DNA of 27,994 nucleotides from JAJFTV01 sp964426355 (GCA_964426355.1 CAYRRA010000028.1:1-27994); one strand, 5' to 3'. Shown: positions 7,434 through 15,438, numbered from the stretch's first letter. The notes: generated from the letters alone by a model not told the origin. A program made the numbers and translations.

Positions 7434-8282
7434 ATGCCGGTGAGCAACGGTTTGTACTATTCGTTCTCGGAACGGGGATTGCAGCGGTACCCGCCAGTGG
7501 TTTTGATTCACTGCGCAGGCGGCAGCCACCTGTCATGGTCTATGGAAATGAGGCGGCAAAACAATTTACAGGTCATAGCCGTAGACCTGCCCGGGCATGG
7601 ACGTTCCGAAGGGATTGCCTTGCAGTCCATCGAAGGGTATGTGCAGAAGCTATTTGATTTTCTGGAGAGCTTGAAAATTCATCGAGCACTGCTGGTTGGG
7701 CATTCCATGGGGGGAGCGATTGCTTTATCCGCTGCGGCAAAACAACCCGGTATGGTAGCCGGTCTGGGGTTGATTTCCACTGCTGCCTTTCTGGGCACAG
7801 AAACTGGTATATTTGAACATCTTTCTACACACTTTGGTTTCTCAAGAGCGATTCAACTTATCCAGGAAAAATCCTTTGGCTCGCAGACTGACCCTGCCCT
7901 GGTTAAACGCGTGATGGAACCGCTTGCAAAAACACGCCCCGGTGTGTTGTTCAGCGATTGGGCTGCCTGCGCTCAGTTTGACCTGCGCAATGAACTGGAA
8001 ATGATCCAGGTTCCTGCATGGGTGGCAGTCGGCGCTGAGGACCGCATTACACCCCCTGCCTGTTCCTATTTCCTGGCTGACCGGCTGCCGGATGCGGTCT
8101 TGCAGGTCGTCCCCAATGCGGGTCACATGGTGCCGCAGGAGAATGGCAAGGAACTGGTGTTGGGGTTGCGCGCCCTGCTGGAACGGCTCGATTATCGCAA
8201 CCAGATCCATCTTTATCACGACGAGTACACACAATCCGAATGGACTGATCCGGAGAGCAGCGGCTCCATCGGTGTTCTTTAG
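7434..8282 (+). CDS. Alpha/beta hydrolase
   Basis: A soluble alpha/beta-fold hydrolase of 282 residues. The ATG at 7434 follows AGAGGTGAG, which overlaps the kinase stop; a GTG at 7425 is in frame but sits inside this ribosome site. Motifs are VVLIHCAGGSHLSW (oxyanion loop), DLPGHGRSEG, nucleophile elbow GHSMGGAIAL, the acid in VGAEDRITPP and the catalytic His in PNAGHMVPQE. It is translationally coupled to the upstream kinase. That is an unusual pairing and could mean the hydrolase acts on a signal or membrane product, though this is only inference. Substrate could be an ester, epoxide or halide; the sequence does not decide. A bidirectional terminator follows at 8441. Confidence 0.88.
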   Translation: MPVSNGLYYSFSERGLQRYPPVVLIHCAGGSHLSWSMEMRRQNNLQVIAVDLPGHGRSEGIALQSIEGYVQKLFDFLESLKIHRALLVGHSMGGAIALSAAAKQPGMVAGLGLISTAAFLGTETGIFEHLSTHFGFSRAIQLIQEKSFGSQTDPALVKRVMEPLAKTRPGVLFSDWAACAQFDLRNELEMIQVPAWVAVGAEDRITPPACSYFLADRLPDAVLQVVPNAGHMVPQENGKELVLGLRALLERLDYRNQIHLYHDEYTQSEWTDPESSGSIGVL

Positions 8283-8440
8283 TAACCCCTCGAATTTCTC
8301 CAGGTTTCATGACTTGTACAGGTGAACCGTGATCGGATCTTCATCCCGCTGCACGCCTGGATGGGTATCATAATTCCTGCTGACCCGCTTATCAAATACG
8401 AGAATAGAAGATTCCGACTCAACCCCGTCCACCGGAGAAA

Positions 8441-8479
8441 AAATCCCCCTCAGCAGCATCTCTACTGCGAGGGGGATTT
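8441..8479. terminator. Bidirectional intrinsic terminator
   Basis: The perfect 11-bp stem AAATCCCCCTC / GAGGGGGATTT (8441-8451 and 8469-8479) is extended inward by GCAG/CTGC after one unpaired base, leaving an 8-nt loop. A-rich sequence on the left and T-rich sequence on the right would give short U-tracts on either strand. It lies between the convergent hydrolase (ends 8282) and the S9 peptidase (ends 8530), so it probably serves both. The rest of the 247-nt space shows no gene. Confidence 0.75.
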
Positions 8480-8529
8480 ATACCAGGGTATATCAAAATA
8501 TTTCGTGGGCAACCCCGAGGTTGACCAGG

Positions 8530-10410
8530 TTATGCAAAAAGGACGTACTGGCGCAGGAAGCGTTCGGTCTGCTGCAGAAAATCAACATTCGATTCGGTTT
8601 TACGGAAACCGTGCCCTTCACCTTCGTATTTGCGGTAAATGTGCGGCACGCCGTTGCGCTGCAGGACAGCTACGATATCTTCAGATTGATCCGGGGGGAC
8701 CACCGGGTCTACAGACCCCTGGAAGATTGCCAGTGCATCGCGGATTTTGTCGGCATGGTAGATAGGCGAGAACGCCCTGTATCGGTCGGCTGCATCGGGC
8801 AACGGTCCGACCATGGAATCGAGATAGCGCGACTCGAATTTGTGCGTATCCATCGCCAAGTTGAACAGGTTGCTGACGCCAAACAAGTTGATCCCGGCTT
8901 TGAAGAGCCCGGGGTGGTGCACCAGGGCATTTAGCACCAGGAAGCCGCCTGCGCTGCCGCCCATGATTGCCAGGCGGTTGCCGTCTGCCAATTTTTGGTC
9001 GACGAGTGCCTGTGCAGCCCCGGCTGCATCTTCTGTATCTACATCTCCCCAACGCTGGCGCATGGATCGTTGATAAGCCAAACCGTACCCGGCACTGCCG
9101 CGGTAATCCACGTCCAGAAAGGCGTATCCGCGTGAAGTGAAGTAGGTGCGCATGGCGCTGTATGCCACGGGTGAACCACCGGTGGGACCGCCATGTACAT
9201 AAATGATTGCTGGTGGAAGCCCCGTACCCGTGAAATACGGGTTTGCAGGTGCGTAATAGTGGGCATATACCGTCATGCCATCCGAGGCTTTCCAGGTAAC
9301 CAGTTGTTCGGGGGACAGGTATGCGCGATCAAGTACTTCAGGCGAACTGTGCGCAATGGTGGTCAGGCTTCCGTTCCAGCGCACCACGCGTTCGGGAATA
9401 TGCTCTGCCGAAGCGAGGAAGGCGACCTCATCGCCCGTTGGAGAAACGGACAGTTGGTGAATGTAAGTGTATTCACCGGTATCGACCTGGCTGGATTGAC
9501 CGCTTTCGACATCGATTTGCCAGAGGGTTGAACGCCCGGCAAAAATACGCAGGGCATACAGTTTCTTTGAGTCCTTGTGCCAGCCGTAGGAATGCCCACC
9601 CTGTCCCCATGCCGGGTAAGTGAAGAGGAAGCCCTCGCCGTGTATTCGTTTTTCCTGGCGGGTTTCCAGGTTTAACAAAACCAGGTCTTCCCATTCGCCA
9701 TTGCTGGTGATGTAGCTCAACCAGCGACCATCGGGCGAAAAGAGCGGTTCCACAGAAGGCATATCGGTTTTCAACGCAATGGTTTCTTTTTCCACAAGGC
9801 GTGGAGGTGTGCCTTCCAGTTTACCAAGAATGACCCGGGTTTCGTCCCAGGGCATATTAGGGTGATCCCATTCCACCCAGGCAATGTGCTTCCCATCGGG
9901 GTGCCAGGTAGGTTGCATGTAAAAATCGGCGCCTTTTGAGATTTGATGGGGCCATTCGCTGCCTTCAACATCCACCATCGCAAGCATGTCATTATGCCCA
10001 TCGCTGTAGATGAAGAGCAGCCAGCGTCCATCGGGCGATACCGTGGGGGAGCAGGTTCTGCCAAATGCGGGTGTGATGGGTCTTGGCGTTTCTTGTGCCA
10101 GGCTACGCCGATAAATGCGCCCATTCAGTTCCACGAAAAAGACATTCCCCTGGGAAACGCCAAAGTCGCCGCCGCCATACCCCACCCAGGCGCGCACATT
10201 TTGTTCCACTGTCAGATCGCGTGCAGCCCCTTGACCGGTTCGGGTCACCAGCACACCCTTATCGGATCGCCCTTCCATCCAAACCAGGGTATCTCCATCG
10301 CTGTCCCAACGGACATCAGACAAGCGAAACCCCTGACCGACCATCAGGGCAGAAACAGGGCTTTGCCAAAGCCCATAAGGCATCATTTGTTTTTGGTTTT
10401 TTTCCGACAT
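8530..10410 (-). CDS. S9 family peptidase (prolyl oligopeptidase/acylaminoacyl-peptidase type)
   Basis: A 626-residue serine peptidase with an N-terminal beta-propeller and a C-terminal alpha/beta-hydrolase domain. The propeller shows repeated TolB-like blades (SPDGRWLLFIYSDG, HPDGKHIAWVEWD, SPDGRWLSYITSNG). The catalytic domain has VHGGPTGG, then Ser486 in GGSAGG, Asp568 in GSVDPVVPP and His600 in GEGHGF. It should cleave acylated or short peptides in the cytoplasm; no signal peptide is seen. The start at 10410 is preferred because GAGGAAAAA lies just upstream. An ATG at 10425 overlaps the thioredoxin stop as ATGA, so a start 5 residues longer is possible through coupling. It appears to form a two-gene operon with the thioredoxin-like gene. 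Confidence 0.9.
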   Translation of the reverse strand: MSEKNQKQMMPYGLWQSPVSALMVGQGFRLSDVRWDSDGDTLVWMEGRSDKGVLVTRTGQGAARDLTVEQNVRAWVGYGGGDFGVSQGNVFFVELNGRIYRRSLAQETPRPITPAFGRTCSPTVSPDGRWLLFIYSDGHNDMLAMVDVEGSEWPHQISKGADFYMQPTWHPDGKHIAWVEWDHPNMPWDETRVILGKLEGTPPRLVEKETIALKTDMPSVEPLFSPDGRWLSYITSNGEWEDLVLLNLETRQEKRIHGEGFLFTYPAWGQGGHSYGWHKDSKKLYALRIFAGRSTLWQIDVESGQSSQVDTGEYTYIHQLSVSPTGDEVAFLASAEHIPERVVRWNGSLTTIAHSSPEVLDRAYLSPEQLVTWKASDGMTVYAHYYAPANPYFTGTGLPPAIIYVHGGPTGGSPVAYSAMRTYFTSRGYAFLDVDYRGSAGYGLAYQRSMRQRWGDVDTEDAAGAAQALVDQKLADGNRLAIMGGSAGGFLVLNALVHHPGLFKAGINLFGVSNLFNLAMDTHKFESRYLDSMVGPLPDAADRYRAFSPIYHADKIRDALAIFQGSVDPVVPPDQSEDIVAVLQRNGVPHIYRKYEGEGHGFRKTESNVDFLQQTERFLRQYVLFA

Positions 10411-10421
10411 TTTTTCCTCAG

Positions 10422-10751
10422 TCATGTGTATAGGTATGGGTCTATTCTTTCTCGAAGCGTGTCAGCTGACTGTAAGCCAACGATGACCGTTTGCTGACTG
10501 CCGTTTTTGAACAACATCATCGTGGGCAGGCTCATCACTTGATAGCGCATTGCCAGTTCAGGGGATTCATCTACATCCAGCTTGGCAAGTTGGACACGCC
10601 CACCCCAATCATTCTGCAATTTTAATAATAATGGCTCAAGGCTTTTACACGGTTTACACCATACTCCTCCAAACTCCAGCAGCACAGGCACTGGTGAATC
10701 TAACACCAACTGTGCAAAGTTGCTTTCGTTCACGAGCATGAATCCGTCCAT
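10422..10751 (-). CDS. trxA: Thioredoxin-like protein
   Basis: A 109-residue thioredoxin-fold protein that would reduce or exchange disulfides in the cytoplasm. The start at 10751 is fixed by AGGAGGTAAA directly upstream of the ATG. The redox motif is VWCKPCKS, with Lys in place of the usual Gly of WCGPC. The conserved AKLDVDESPELAMRYQVMSLPT segment with the cis-Pro loop (SLPT) and the FKNG turn are all present. It lacks a signal peptide. Its stop overlaps the ATG of the S9 peptidase, implying co-translation. It could supply electrons to the arsenate reductase at 1643-2077, but that is speculation. WCKPC is a recurrent minor variant and does not rule out ordinary thioredoxin activity. Confidence 0.9.
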   Translation of the reverse strand: MDGFMLVNESNFAQLVLDSPVPVLLEFGGVWCKPCKSLEPLLLKLQNDWGGRVQLAKLDVDESPELAMRYQVMSLPTMMLFKNGSQQTVIVGLQSADTLRERIDPYLYT

Positions 10752-10854
10752 TTTACCTCCTGGTTTTATAAGATTTTTGTGCCCTAAGGCATTCACCCAA
10801 CAGTAAAAAATCCTTGTGTAAAAAGGTTTTTCTCTTCGAATTACACCTTTTCTC

Positions 10855-10908
10855 AAAAAAAGGTCTGGCAGCATTTTGATCGATGAAAAACCGATTCAAT
10901 GCTGCCAG
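10855..10908 (-). terminator. Intrinsic terminator downstream of sixA
   Basis: On the minus strand an 11-bp perfect stem (plus-strand arms CTGGCAGCATT at 10865-10875 and AATGCTGCCAG at 10898-10908) is followed after three bases by seven Ts (plus-strand A-run 10855-10861). It lies 53 nt after the sixA stop and before the thioredoxin start, so it should end the dnaJ-htrA-release-factor-sixA transcript. The 210-nt space otherwise holds presumably the thioredoxin promoter, which I could not place with confidence. Confidence 0.75.
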
Positions 10909-10961
10909 TCGTAATTAGATATGAAAGAATGGGCTGGTAAGAACCCATTCCAAAGGTGATC

Positions 10962-11450
10962 TCAATCAGTTTCTCGCGGCAGCCAGAAGTGTTTCAACTC
11001 GCCGGTGGTATCTTCATTGAAATCGTTCCAGTGTTCAACAGACAGGTTTACGTGTGCCACTGCTGCCGTGGGCAGGCTTTTGATGTCGTTGGTGATCATT
11101 TGCAGTAGTGTTTCAAGACCGGGGTTATGCCCGATAATCATTACACAGTTATAATCCGGTAATGTGCGCAGCGTGTTGAAAAAGACATCGGCTTCTGCCA
11201 TATAAAGGGAATCAAGATATTCAATGGTTCCTTTATACTCCATCTCTTCCAGCAGGATGTCCGCAGTCTGTCGGGCTCGTTTGGCTGTTGAACAAAGCAC
11301 AATATCCGGGATCAGCTCCTTTTTCTTGAGGAGTTCACCCATGTGAGCGGAGTCTTTCTTCCCGCGTTTCTTCAACGGTCTTTCAAAGTCCGGGAGTTTA
11401 TCGTCCTTCCAGCTTGATTTTCCATGCCTTATGATGATAAGTTTTTTCAT
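10962..11450 (-). CDS. sixA: SixA-type phosphohistidine phosphatase
   Basis: A histidine-phosphatase-superfamily enzyme of 162 residues, the size of minimal SixA proteins. It begins MKKLIIIRHGKSSW, containing the RHG catalytic motif. It continues with the SixA-like DFERPLKKRGKKDS, the CSTAKRARQTA arginine motif and the second catalytic His in MIIGHNPGLE. SixA removes phosphate from phosphohistidine on signalling or PTS proteins; here the target could also be another phosphorylated protein. The start at 11450 follows GGAGGTATCGGCA; an ATG at 11483 is in frame but upstream of that site. It is the last gene of the proteostasis-type cluster, 59 nt after the release-factor-like gene. Confidence 0.9.
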   Translation of the reverse strand: MKKLIIIRHGKSSWKDDKLPDFERPLKKRGKKDSAHMGELLKKKELIPDIVLCSTAKRARQTADILLEEMEYKGTIEYLDSLYMAEADVFFNTLRTLPDYNCVMIIGHNPGLETLLQMITNDIKSLPTAAVAHVNLSVEHWNDFNEDTTGELKHFWLPRETD

Positions 11451-11509
11451 TGCCGATACCTCCAGGTAATCTGCATGTACCAAAAACAGTATATCACAGG
11501 TTCATTGGG

Positions 11510-12607
11510 CTAATAACGCAGGATGGCTCCAATTTTATTCTTGTCATCCAGGGTATCAACATCATGTAGAATTTCAACCTCAGCGTTGCTGCGTAAGGCA
11601 GCCGCTACCGCTGCTTCAACGACATCCGAGACGTGTTCCACATCTTTTCCGCAGCCTGTGCAATGTTCTTGGGGTTTAGCGGTGAGGATTCCACAATCTT
11701 TGCAGAAATATCCTGGTATCCGATAATTTTCGACCATGACGAGCGTTTTCACCCTGTTGCCTGTCACAGCTTCCAGGGTAGCTTCAAGACCGATTACAGC
11801 ACCCTGACCCTTGCCTGCCCCGGTGGTCAGGATATCGATGAGGTGTTTGATCCGTTTTTTATCCGCCTCACGACCGACTTCCAATGCTTTACTGAAGACC
11901 TCGGTATGGCTGGCGGACATGCTGGTGGCAAAAGTACCTACCACAAGGCTTTGCCAGGCTTTTGGAAGCTGGCTGCGGAACTGGGCAATGTTGTCGTCCG
12001 TTCCGCCAATCAACACTCGCCTGACGTTATTCTCTTCAAAGAATGCAACGGTAAATTCGGCTGCCTCGCGCATGTTCCGGTCAATGGTCTCGTCCATGGC
12101 TTTTGCCTGACCGGTGCCACCGCGTCTGCCGCCCATATGAGAAGCACCGCCGCGCTTCATGCGTTTAACCGCTTCTCCCAGAACGCCTTCTTGTTCTTTT
12201 AGCTCACCCAGGTGGAAAGAGAACAATCTTGCCCCTTGTTTATCAACCAATACTACTCCATAACCGCCGTAGTTTTCCAATAAATTCGCCAATGGCTTTA
12301 TGCTGGGTGTATCGCCCACCTGTACCATGTCATAAACGGGAATGGCGAGAGTATAAGCACGGAAAAAGTCTTTCTCTACACTGGAAAAAATAGCAATTCC
12401 TCTGCCGGACCAATCGTATTCCGTGTTAATGTATCGCTCGACTACTTCAACATCTTTGGAAAGAGTCACTTCTTTGAGCATATTCCTCAAACGAAGTTTA
12501 TACGCGTCTGCGTTACCAAGTGATGGGTCAGTATTCAGGTAAACACTCAGAACGGCTTCAGGTGCACTGCAATCCAGCAATTCTCTCAAGTCATTTTCGT
12601 TGAACAT
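11510..12607 (-). CDS. Bacterial eRF1/Vms1-like release-factor-fold protein (baeRF/VLRF type)
   Basis: A 365-residue protein that resembles bacterial homologues of archaeal/eukaryotic peptide release factors. It has an N-terminal domain (VLSVYLNTDPS), a central domain with a Gly/Arg-rich loop G163-G-T-G-Q167 followed by a helix (ETIDRNMREAAEFTVAFF), and a C-terminal eRF1 domain-3-like part. The C-terminal part carries a zinc ribbon, C302-x2-C305 and C316-x2-C319. The GGTGQ loop recalls the catalytic GGQ of eRF1 and the Vms1-type loop that cleaves peptidyl-tRNA on stalled ribosomes. Activity here is inference. GAAGGAGC precedes the ATG at 12607. It sits between an HtrA protease and SixA and downstream of a DnaJ protein, a context that suits ribosome rescue or stress response. 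Confidence 0.75.
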   Translation of the reverse strand: MFNENDLRELLDCSAPEAVLSVYLNTDPSLGNADAYKLRLRNMLKEVTLSKDVEVVERYINTEYDWSGRGIAIFSSVEKDFFRAYTLAIPVYDMVQVGDTPSIKPLANLLENYGGYGVVLVDKQGARLFSFHLGELKEQEGVLGEAVKRMKRGGASHMGGRRGGTGQAKAMDETIDRNMREAAEFTVAFFEENNVRRVLIGGTDDNIAQFRSQLPKAWQSLVVGTFATSMSASHTEVFSKALEVGREADKKRIKHLIDILTTGAGKGQGAVIGLEATLEAVTGNRVKTLVMVENYRIPGYFCKDCGILTAKPQEHCTGCGKDVEHVSDVVEAAVAAALRSNAEVEILHDVDTLDDKNKIGAILRY

Positions 12608-12658
12608 AGACGGCTCCTTCTATTATTTTGGGGTCAAAAAAAGAAAAAATTACGCCGC

Positions 12659-13858
12659 TTAAGGTCTGGTTCCTAGCGTGAGTTCCACCTCCTTCTCTTC
12701 ATTATCGCGTATAAAGGTGATAGTAACAACATCTCCAGGGCTTTTCTTGGTCATCAAATAGCTTAAAAAATCGGAAAAAGTCATCACGCTTTGTCCGTCG
12801 ATGCCAATGATGAGGTCACCCCCGGCATATAGTCCGATGAATTCGGTAGGAGTGCTGCCAGCGCGCAACCCAGCCTGGTCTGCCGGACCGCCTGGAACAA
12901 TCTCTACTACATAAGCGCCATTTTGATACTTCAGCCCCAGCGCCAGGGATTCGATCAAGGTCAGCTCAGGTCGCGCTGATACCCCCACGTAAGGATAATC
13001 ATAACTACCCTGGGAAATCAGTTTGGGTACAACACGTTTTAGAATGTTAACGGAAATGGCAAAACCAATACCGGTATTGATGGGATCGCCTGATTCGGTG
13101 ACACCGCTCAGTTGAATGGCACGGTTGATGCCGATCACTTCACCTTCCAAAGTCAGCAGCGGACCACCTGAGTTTCCAGGGTTGATCGAGGCATCTGTCT
13201 GAATCAAATCACCAGCAGAGAAGAGCCTGCCATCTGGTGTTTCACGCAGCGATGAAAGCGTTCTGCCTTTCGCGGAGACAATTCCCACCGTCATGGTGCC
13301 GGTCAAACCGTATGGGTTGCCAATGGCAACTACCATTTGCCCAATTTGTAGCTGGTCTGAATCGCCTAACGACACCGGGAAAAGCTGTTCAGCAGGTACA
13401 TCCACTTTAATCACCGCAATATCCGAGTCGAGATCCACGCCAATCACTTCGCCAAATACCTTTAGACCGGATGGAAAATCTACTTCAATGTCGGTTGCGC
13501 CTTGTACTACATGATAGTTGGTGATGATATGCCCCTCGTGATCATAGACAAAACCTGAACCCTGGGTGCCGCCCTGGCTGTCCAGGGTCTGGATGGAGAC
13601 AACTCCTGGACTGACCTTTTTGTACAACGCAATCTGGAGCTGCTCCATATCACGTATGTTCTGTGGTATTTCCGGCAGAGAAGTGACCGGCTCACTGGTT
13701 GGTGACAGCTCAACCGTCAAGGCATCCACTTCCGGTGATACAACCTGTTCGATTGAGTTATTCGAAAAGATATCGTCTGGCAGCCAACTGCCGACCTGGC
13801 ATGCAAGGGTGGTGATTGCCAGAACCGTCAAGACTAAAAACATGCGGTTTTTTTTCAT
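12659..13858 (-). CDS. htrA: HtrA/DegP-like serine protease with PDZ domain (lipoprotein)
   Basis: An envelope-exposed quality-control protease of 399 residues. The N-terminus is a lipoprotein signal (MKKNRMFLVLTVLAITTLAC), with Cys20 as the likely lipidated residue. A Ser/Thr/Pro-rich linker is followed by a trypsin-like domain with His116 (ITNYHVVQG), Asp146 (DLDSDIAVIKV) and Ser230 (INPGNSGGPL). One PDZ domain covers about 295-395, with the carboxylate-binding region near YVGVSARPEL and GGDLIIGIDGQSV. Only one PDZ is present, as in many Gram-positive and Chloroflexota HtrAs. AAAGGT lies before the ATG. It starts 29 nt after the DnaJ-like gene and is 51 nt before the release-factor-like gene, so it is probably in one operon with both. 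Confidence 0.92.
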   Translation of the reverse strand: MKKNRMFLVLTVLAITTLACQVGSWLPDDIFSNNSIEQVVSPEVDALTVELSPTSEPVTSLPEIPQNIRDMEQLQIALYKKVSPGVVSIQTLDSQGGTQGSGFVYDHEGHIITNYHVVQGATDIEVDFPSGLKVFGEVIGVDLDSDIAVIKVDVPAEQLFPVSLGDSDQLQIGQMVVAIGNPYGLTGTMTVGIVSAKGRTLSSLRETPDGRLFSAGDLIQTDASINPGNSGGPLLTLEGEVIGINRAIQLSGVTESGDPINTGIGFAISVNILKRVVPKLISQGSYDYPYVGVSARPELTLIESLALGLKYQNGAYVVEIVPGGPADQAGLRAGSTPTEFIGLYAGGDLIIGIDGQSVMTFSDFLSYLMTKKSPGDVVTITFIRDNEEKEVELTLGTRP

Positions 13859-13887
13859 GTGTTACCTTTCTAGAGAAGCGCGAGCAA

Positions 13888-14844
13888 TCAACTGCCCCGT
13901 AATTTTTCGAAGAGCTCTTTTTGCTGTTTGGATAGATTCTTTGGGATTTGTACTTTCATTCGCACGTATAAATCACCGTGTGTTTCTGGGCTACGGAGGA
14001 GCGGCATGCCACGCCCGGAAAGCCGAAAGGTCTGCCCTGGCTGTGTTCCTGCAGGAATCGTCAGAACTACTTTTCCGTCTGGGGTATGCACATCAGCCTG
14101 CCCGCCAAGAACAGCCGTATATAGGTCAATCTTTGCCTCTGTGTACAGGTCATCTCCTTTACGTTCAAACTGTTTATCTTCCTGAACTTGAATAACCAGG
14201 TAAAGGTCTGACCGGTTTCCGCCGGGTTGAGCTGGACCCGCATTTGCCATGCGCACCTTTGTGCCGTTTTTTGCTCCAGGCGGGATCTTCACCCGAAGGC
14301 GGCGCCCATCTACCTGTACCATGCGTTCAGCACCTTTATAAGCTTCTTCAAAACTGATTTGCACAGGTTGTTCGAGCTGTTGGCTGATGGGTCTGCGGCG
14401 CACCGTTCCGCCTGGGCTGCGTGGTCGTTCCTGGCGTACCGAGCCGCCAAAGATCATGTTAAAGAAATCGGAAAAACCGCCCCCGAAAACGTCACCCATA
14501 TCACCCATGTCGACGCGCACATTCTGCCCGCTGCGCGTTCCGCGCGCGCCCTGCCCCGTGGTTGCATACGTGAACCAATCTTCCCAATTGAAATTATCCC
14601 GTCCCCCGGTCTGCTGCCACTGCGAATAAGAGGCGCCAAGCTGGTCATAACGGGCGCGCTGCTCGTCACTTCCCAGCACCTGGTATGCCTCGTTAATTTC
14701 TTTAAATTTTTCTTCAGCACTTTTATCCCCAGGATTGTGATCGGGGTGGTATTTCATGGCAAGTTTTCTGTATGCCTTTTTTATGTCTTCCGTTTGGGCG
14801 TTCTTTTCTACACCCAGTACTTTGTAATAATCCTTATACTCCAT
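13888..14844 (-). CDS. cbpA: CbpA-like DnaJ co-chaperone
   Basis: A 318-residue J-domain protein without the zinc-finger region of classical DnaJ, so of the CbpA/DnaJB class. Residues 1-70 form the J domain with the HPD motif (YHPDHNPGDKS) that stimulates DnaK. A Gly-rich and Arg-rich linker follows (VFGGGFSDFFNMIFGG), then two beta-sandwich substrate-binding domains (RRLRVKIPPGAKNG; VLTIPAGTQPGQTFRLSGRGMP). No Shine-Dalgarno precedes the ATG. A consensus-like promoter instead places transcription start at the ATG itself, implying a leaderless mRNA. It is the first gene of the likely operon with htrA, the release-factor-like gene and sixA, which may be a stress-response unit. No dnaK or grpE is nearby. 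Confidence 0.92.
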   Translation of the reverse strand: MEYKDYYKVLGVEKNAQTEDIKKAYRKLAMKYHPDHNPGDKSAEEKFKEINEAYQVLGSDEQRARYDQLGASYSQWQQTGGRDNFNWEDWFTYATTGQGARGTRSGQNVRVDMGDMGDVFGGGFSDFFNMIFGGSVRQERPRSPGGTVRRRPISQQLEQPVQISFEEAYKGAERMVQVDGRRLRVKIPPGAKNGTKVRMANAGPAQPGGNRSDLYLVIQVQEDKQFERKGDDLYTEAKIDLYTAVLGGQADVHTPDGKVVLTIPAGTQPGQTFRLSGRGMPLLRSPETHGDLYVRMKVQIPKNLSKQQKELFEKLRGS

Positions 14845-14850
14845 AAATCC

Positions 14851-14880
14851 ATTTTATTCTCAATGGTCACACAGAGTCAA
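14851..14880 (-). promoter_or_regulatory. Promoter of the dnaJ-like operon (leaderless)
   Basis: Reading the minus strand, TTGACT (plus 14875-14880) is followed by an 18-nt spacer and TAAAAT (plus 14851-14856). Six nucleotides later comes the ATG of the CbpA-like gene. Both hexamers are close to the sigma-70 consensus, and the -10-to-start distance leaves no room for a 5' leader. This is the clearest leaderless promoter in the window. Confidence 0.65.
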
Positions 14881-14891
14881 GCGCTTTTGAC
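14876..14891. promoter_or_regulatory. Palindrome overlapping the dnaJ -35 box
   Basis: GTCAA-GCGCTT-TTGAC is a perfect 5-bp inverted repeat whose inner arm overlaps the -35 hexamer of the operon promoter. This is a typical place for a repressor operator. It does not match the CIRCE element bound by HrcA. It only vaguely recalls the GGTCAAA half-site of CtsR, which is a direct rather than inverted repeat. The binding protein is unknown. Confidence 0.35.
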
Positions 14892-14984
14892 CGGTCTAAC
14901 AAGAATCTTATCTATTTTTAACAAGGTGAGAGTGAGAAGATGAGAAAAGGGAATTGTGGCATGGTAATTTGTGATGAGTGTTTC

Positions 14985-15245
14985 GTTCTAAAGTGCGTTC
15001 GGCATGACAAAGCGGTCACAGATTGTTCTTCCGGGCGGAGCGAGAAATCCACCCGTGTGGACGCACGGCAGGCTACCCTGCCATGCAGGGGCAGCGGTGA
15101 TCCCTCGCTTGCGCTTCGGGATGACAACCTGGGCGTACTGTCATCCTGAGCAGAGCAAAGGATCGACCTGAACCTATGCTTTGCAACACTGCCTGTCAGG
15201 CAGTGGCAACGGTGACCCCTCGCTGCGTTCGGTGGGACAACGCAG
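14985..15245. repeat. Intergenic inverted/degenerate repeat cluster (REP/MITE-like)
   Basis: Most of the 594-nt space between the divergent dnaJ and kinase genes is repetitive and non-coding. Three degenerate copies of a GCGTTCGG-nATGACAA sequence occur at 14994, 15111 and 15224. An arm at 15099-15126 (GATCCCTCGC through GGGATGACA) is matched by an inverted copy at 15139-15164 (TGTCATCCTGAG through AGGATC). Two more local palindromes occur: GGCAGG-CTAC-CCTGCC at 15067-15082 and CACTGCCTG-T-CAGGCAGTG at 15187-15205. The TGTCATCCTGAG form resembles dispersed elements seen in many bacterial genomes. No transposase or terminal target duplication was found. The flank 15246-15423 shows no gene. Confidence 0.55.
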
Positions 15246-15423
15246 GCTCCGTTCCAATTCCCCATCGAAACCAAACAACATTACCTGTACCCTGCCCCAA
15301 CCCAATCACCAGTTACCCATTACATCTGACTATACTCCAAATTCCGCTTGGCACAACTCTCCAGTCTCTTCTCTCTACAATGTGAATTCCTTGTAAGGAA
15401 TCATCCTCCAGGAAGGGTATTCA

Positions 15424-15438
15424 TGCTATCATATACGA
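15424..15438 (+). promoter_or_regulatory. Candidate extended -10 promoter, leaderless
   Basis: TGCTATCAT (15424-15432) is an extended -10 element (TGn plus TATCAT). It is followed by exactly six bases and the GTG start at 15439. No ribosome site lies directly before the GTG; GGAAGG at 15411 is too far away. No -35 box was found, which is acceptable for extended -10 promoters. The match to the element at 5638 is close. Confidence 0.5.

Noticed and set aside
8521..8934. Plus-strand open frames over the 3' end of the S9 peptidase
   Set aside because: They are antisense to the well-conserved catalytic domain with its Ser, Asp and His motifs and have no recognisable content.
10422..10751. Longer thioredoxin start at 10874
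   Set aside because: The added 41 residues are not thioredoxin-like, while AGGAGG lies directly before the ATG at 10751.
11633..12202. 189-codon plus-strand frame
   Set aside because: It lies wholly antisense to the release-factor-like gene, whose domains, zinc ribbon and ribosome site are convincing.
13566..14943. Two long plus-strand frames of 209 and 238 codons
   Set aside because: They are antisense to htrA and to the dnaJ-like gene, both unmistakable, and reflect codon bias on the opposite strand.
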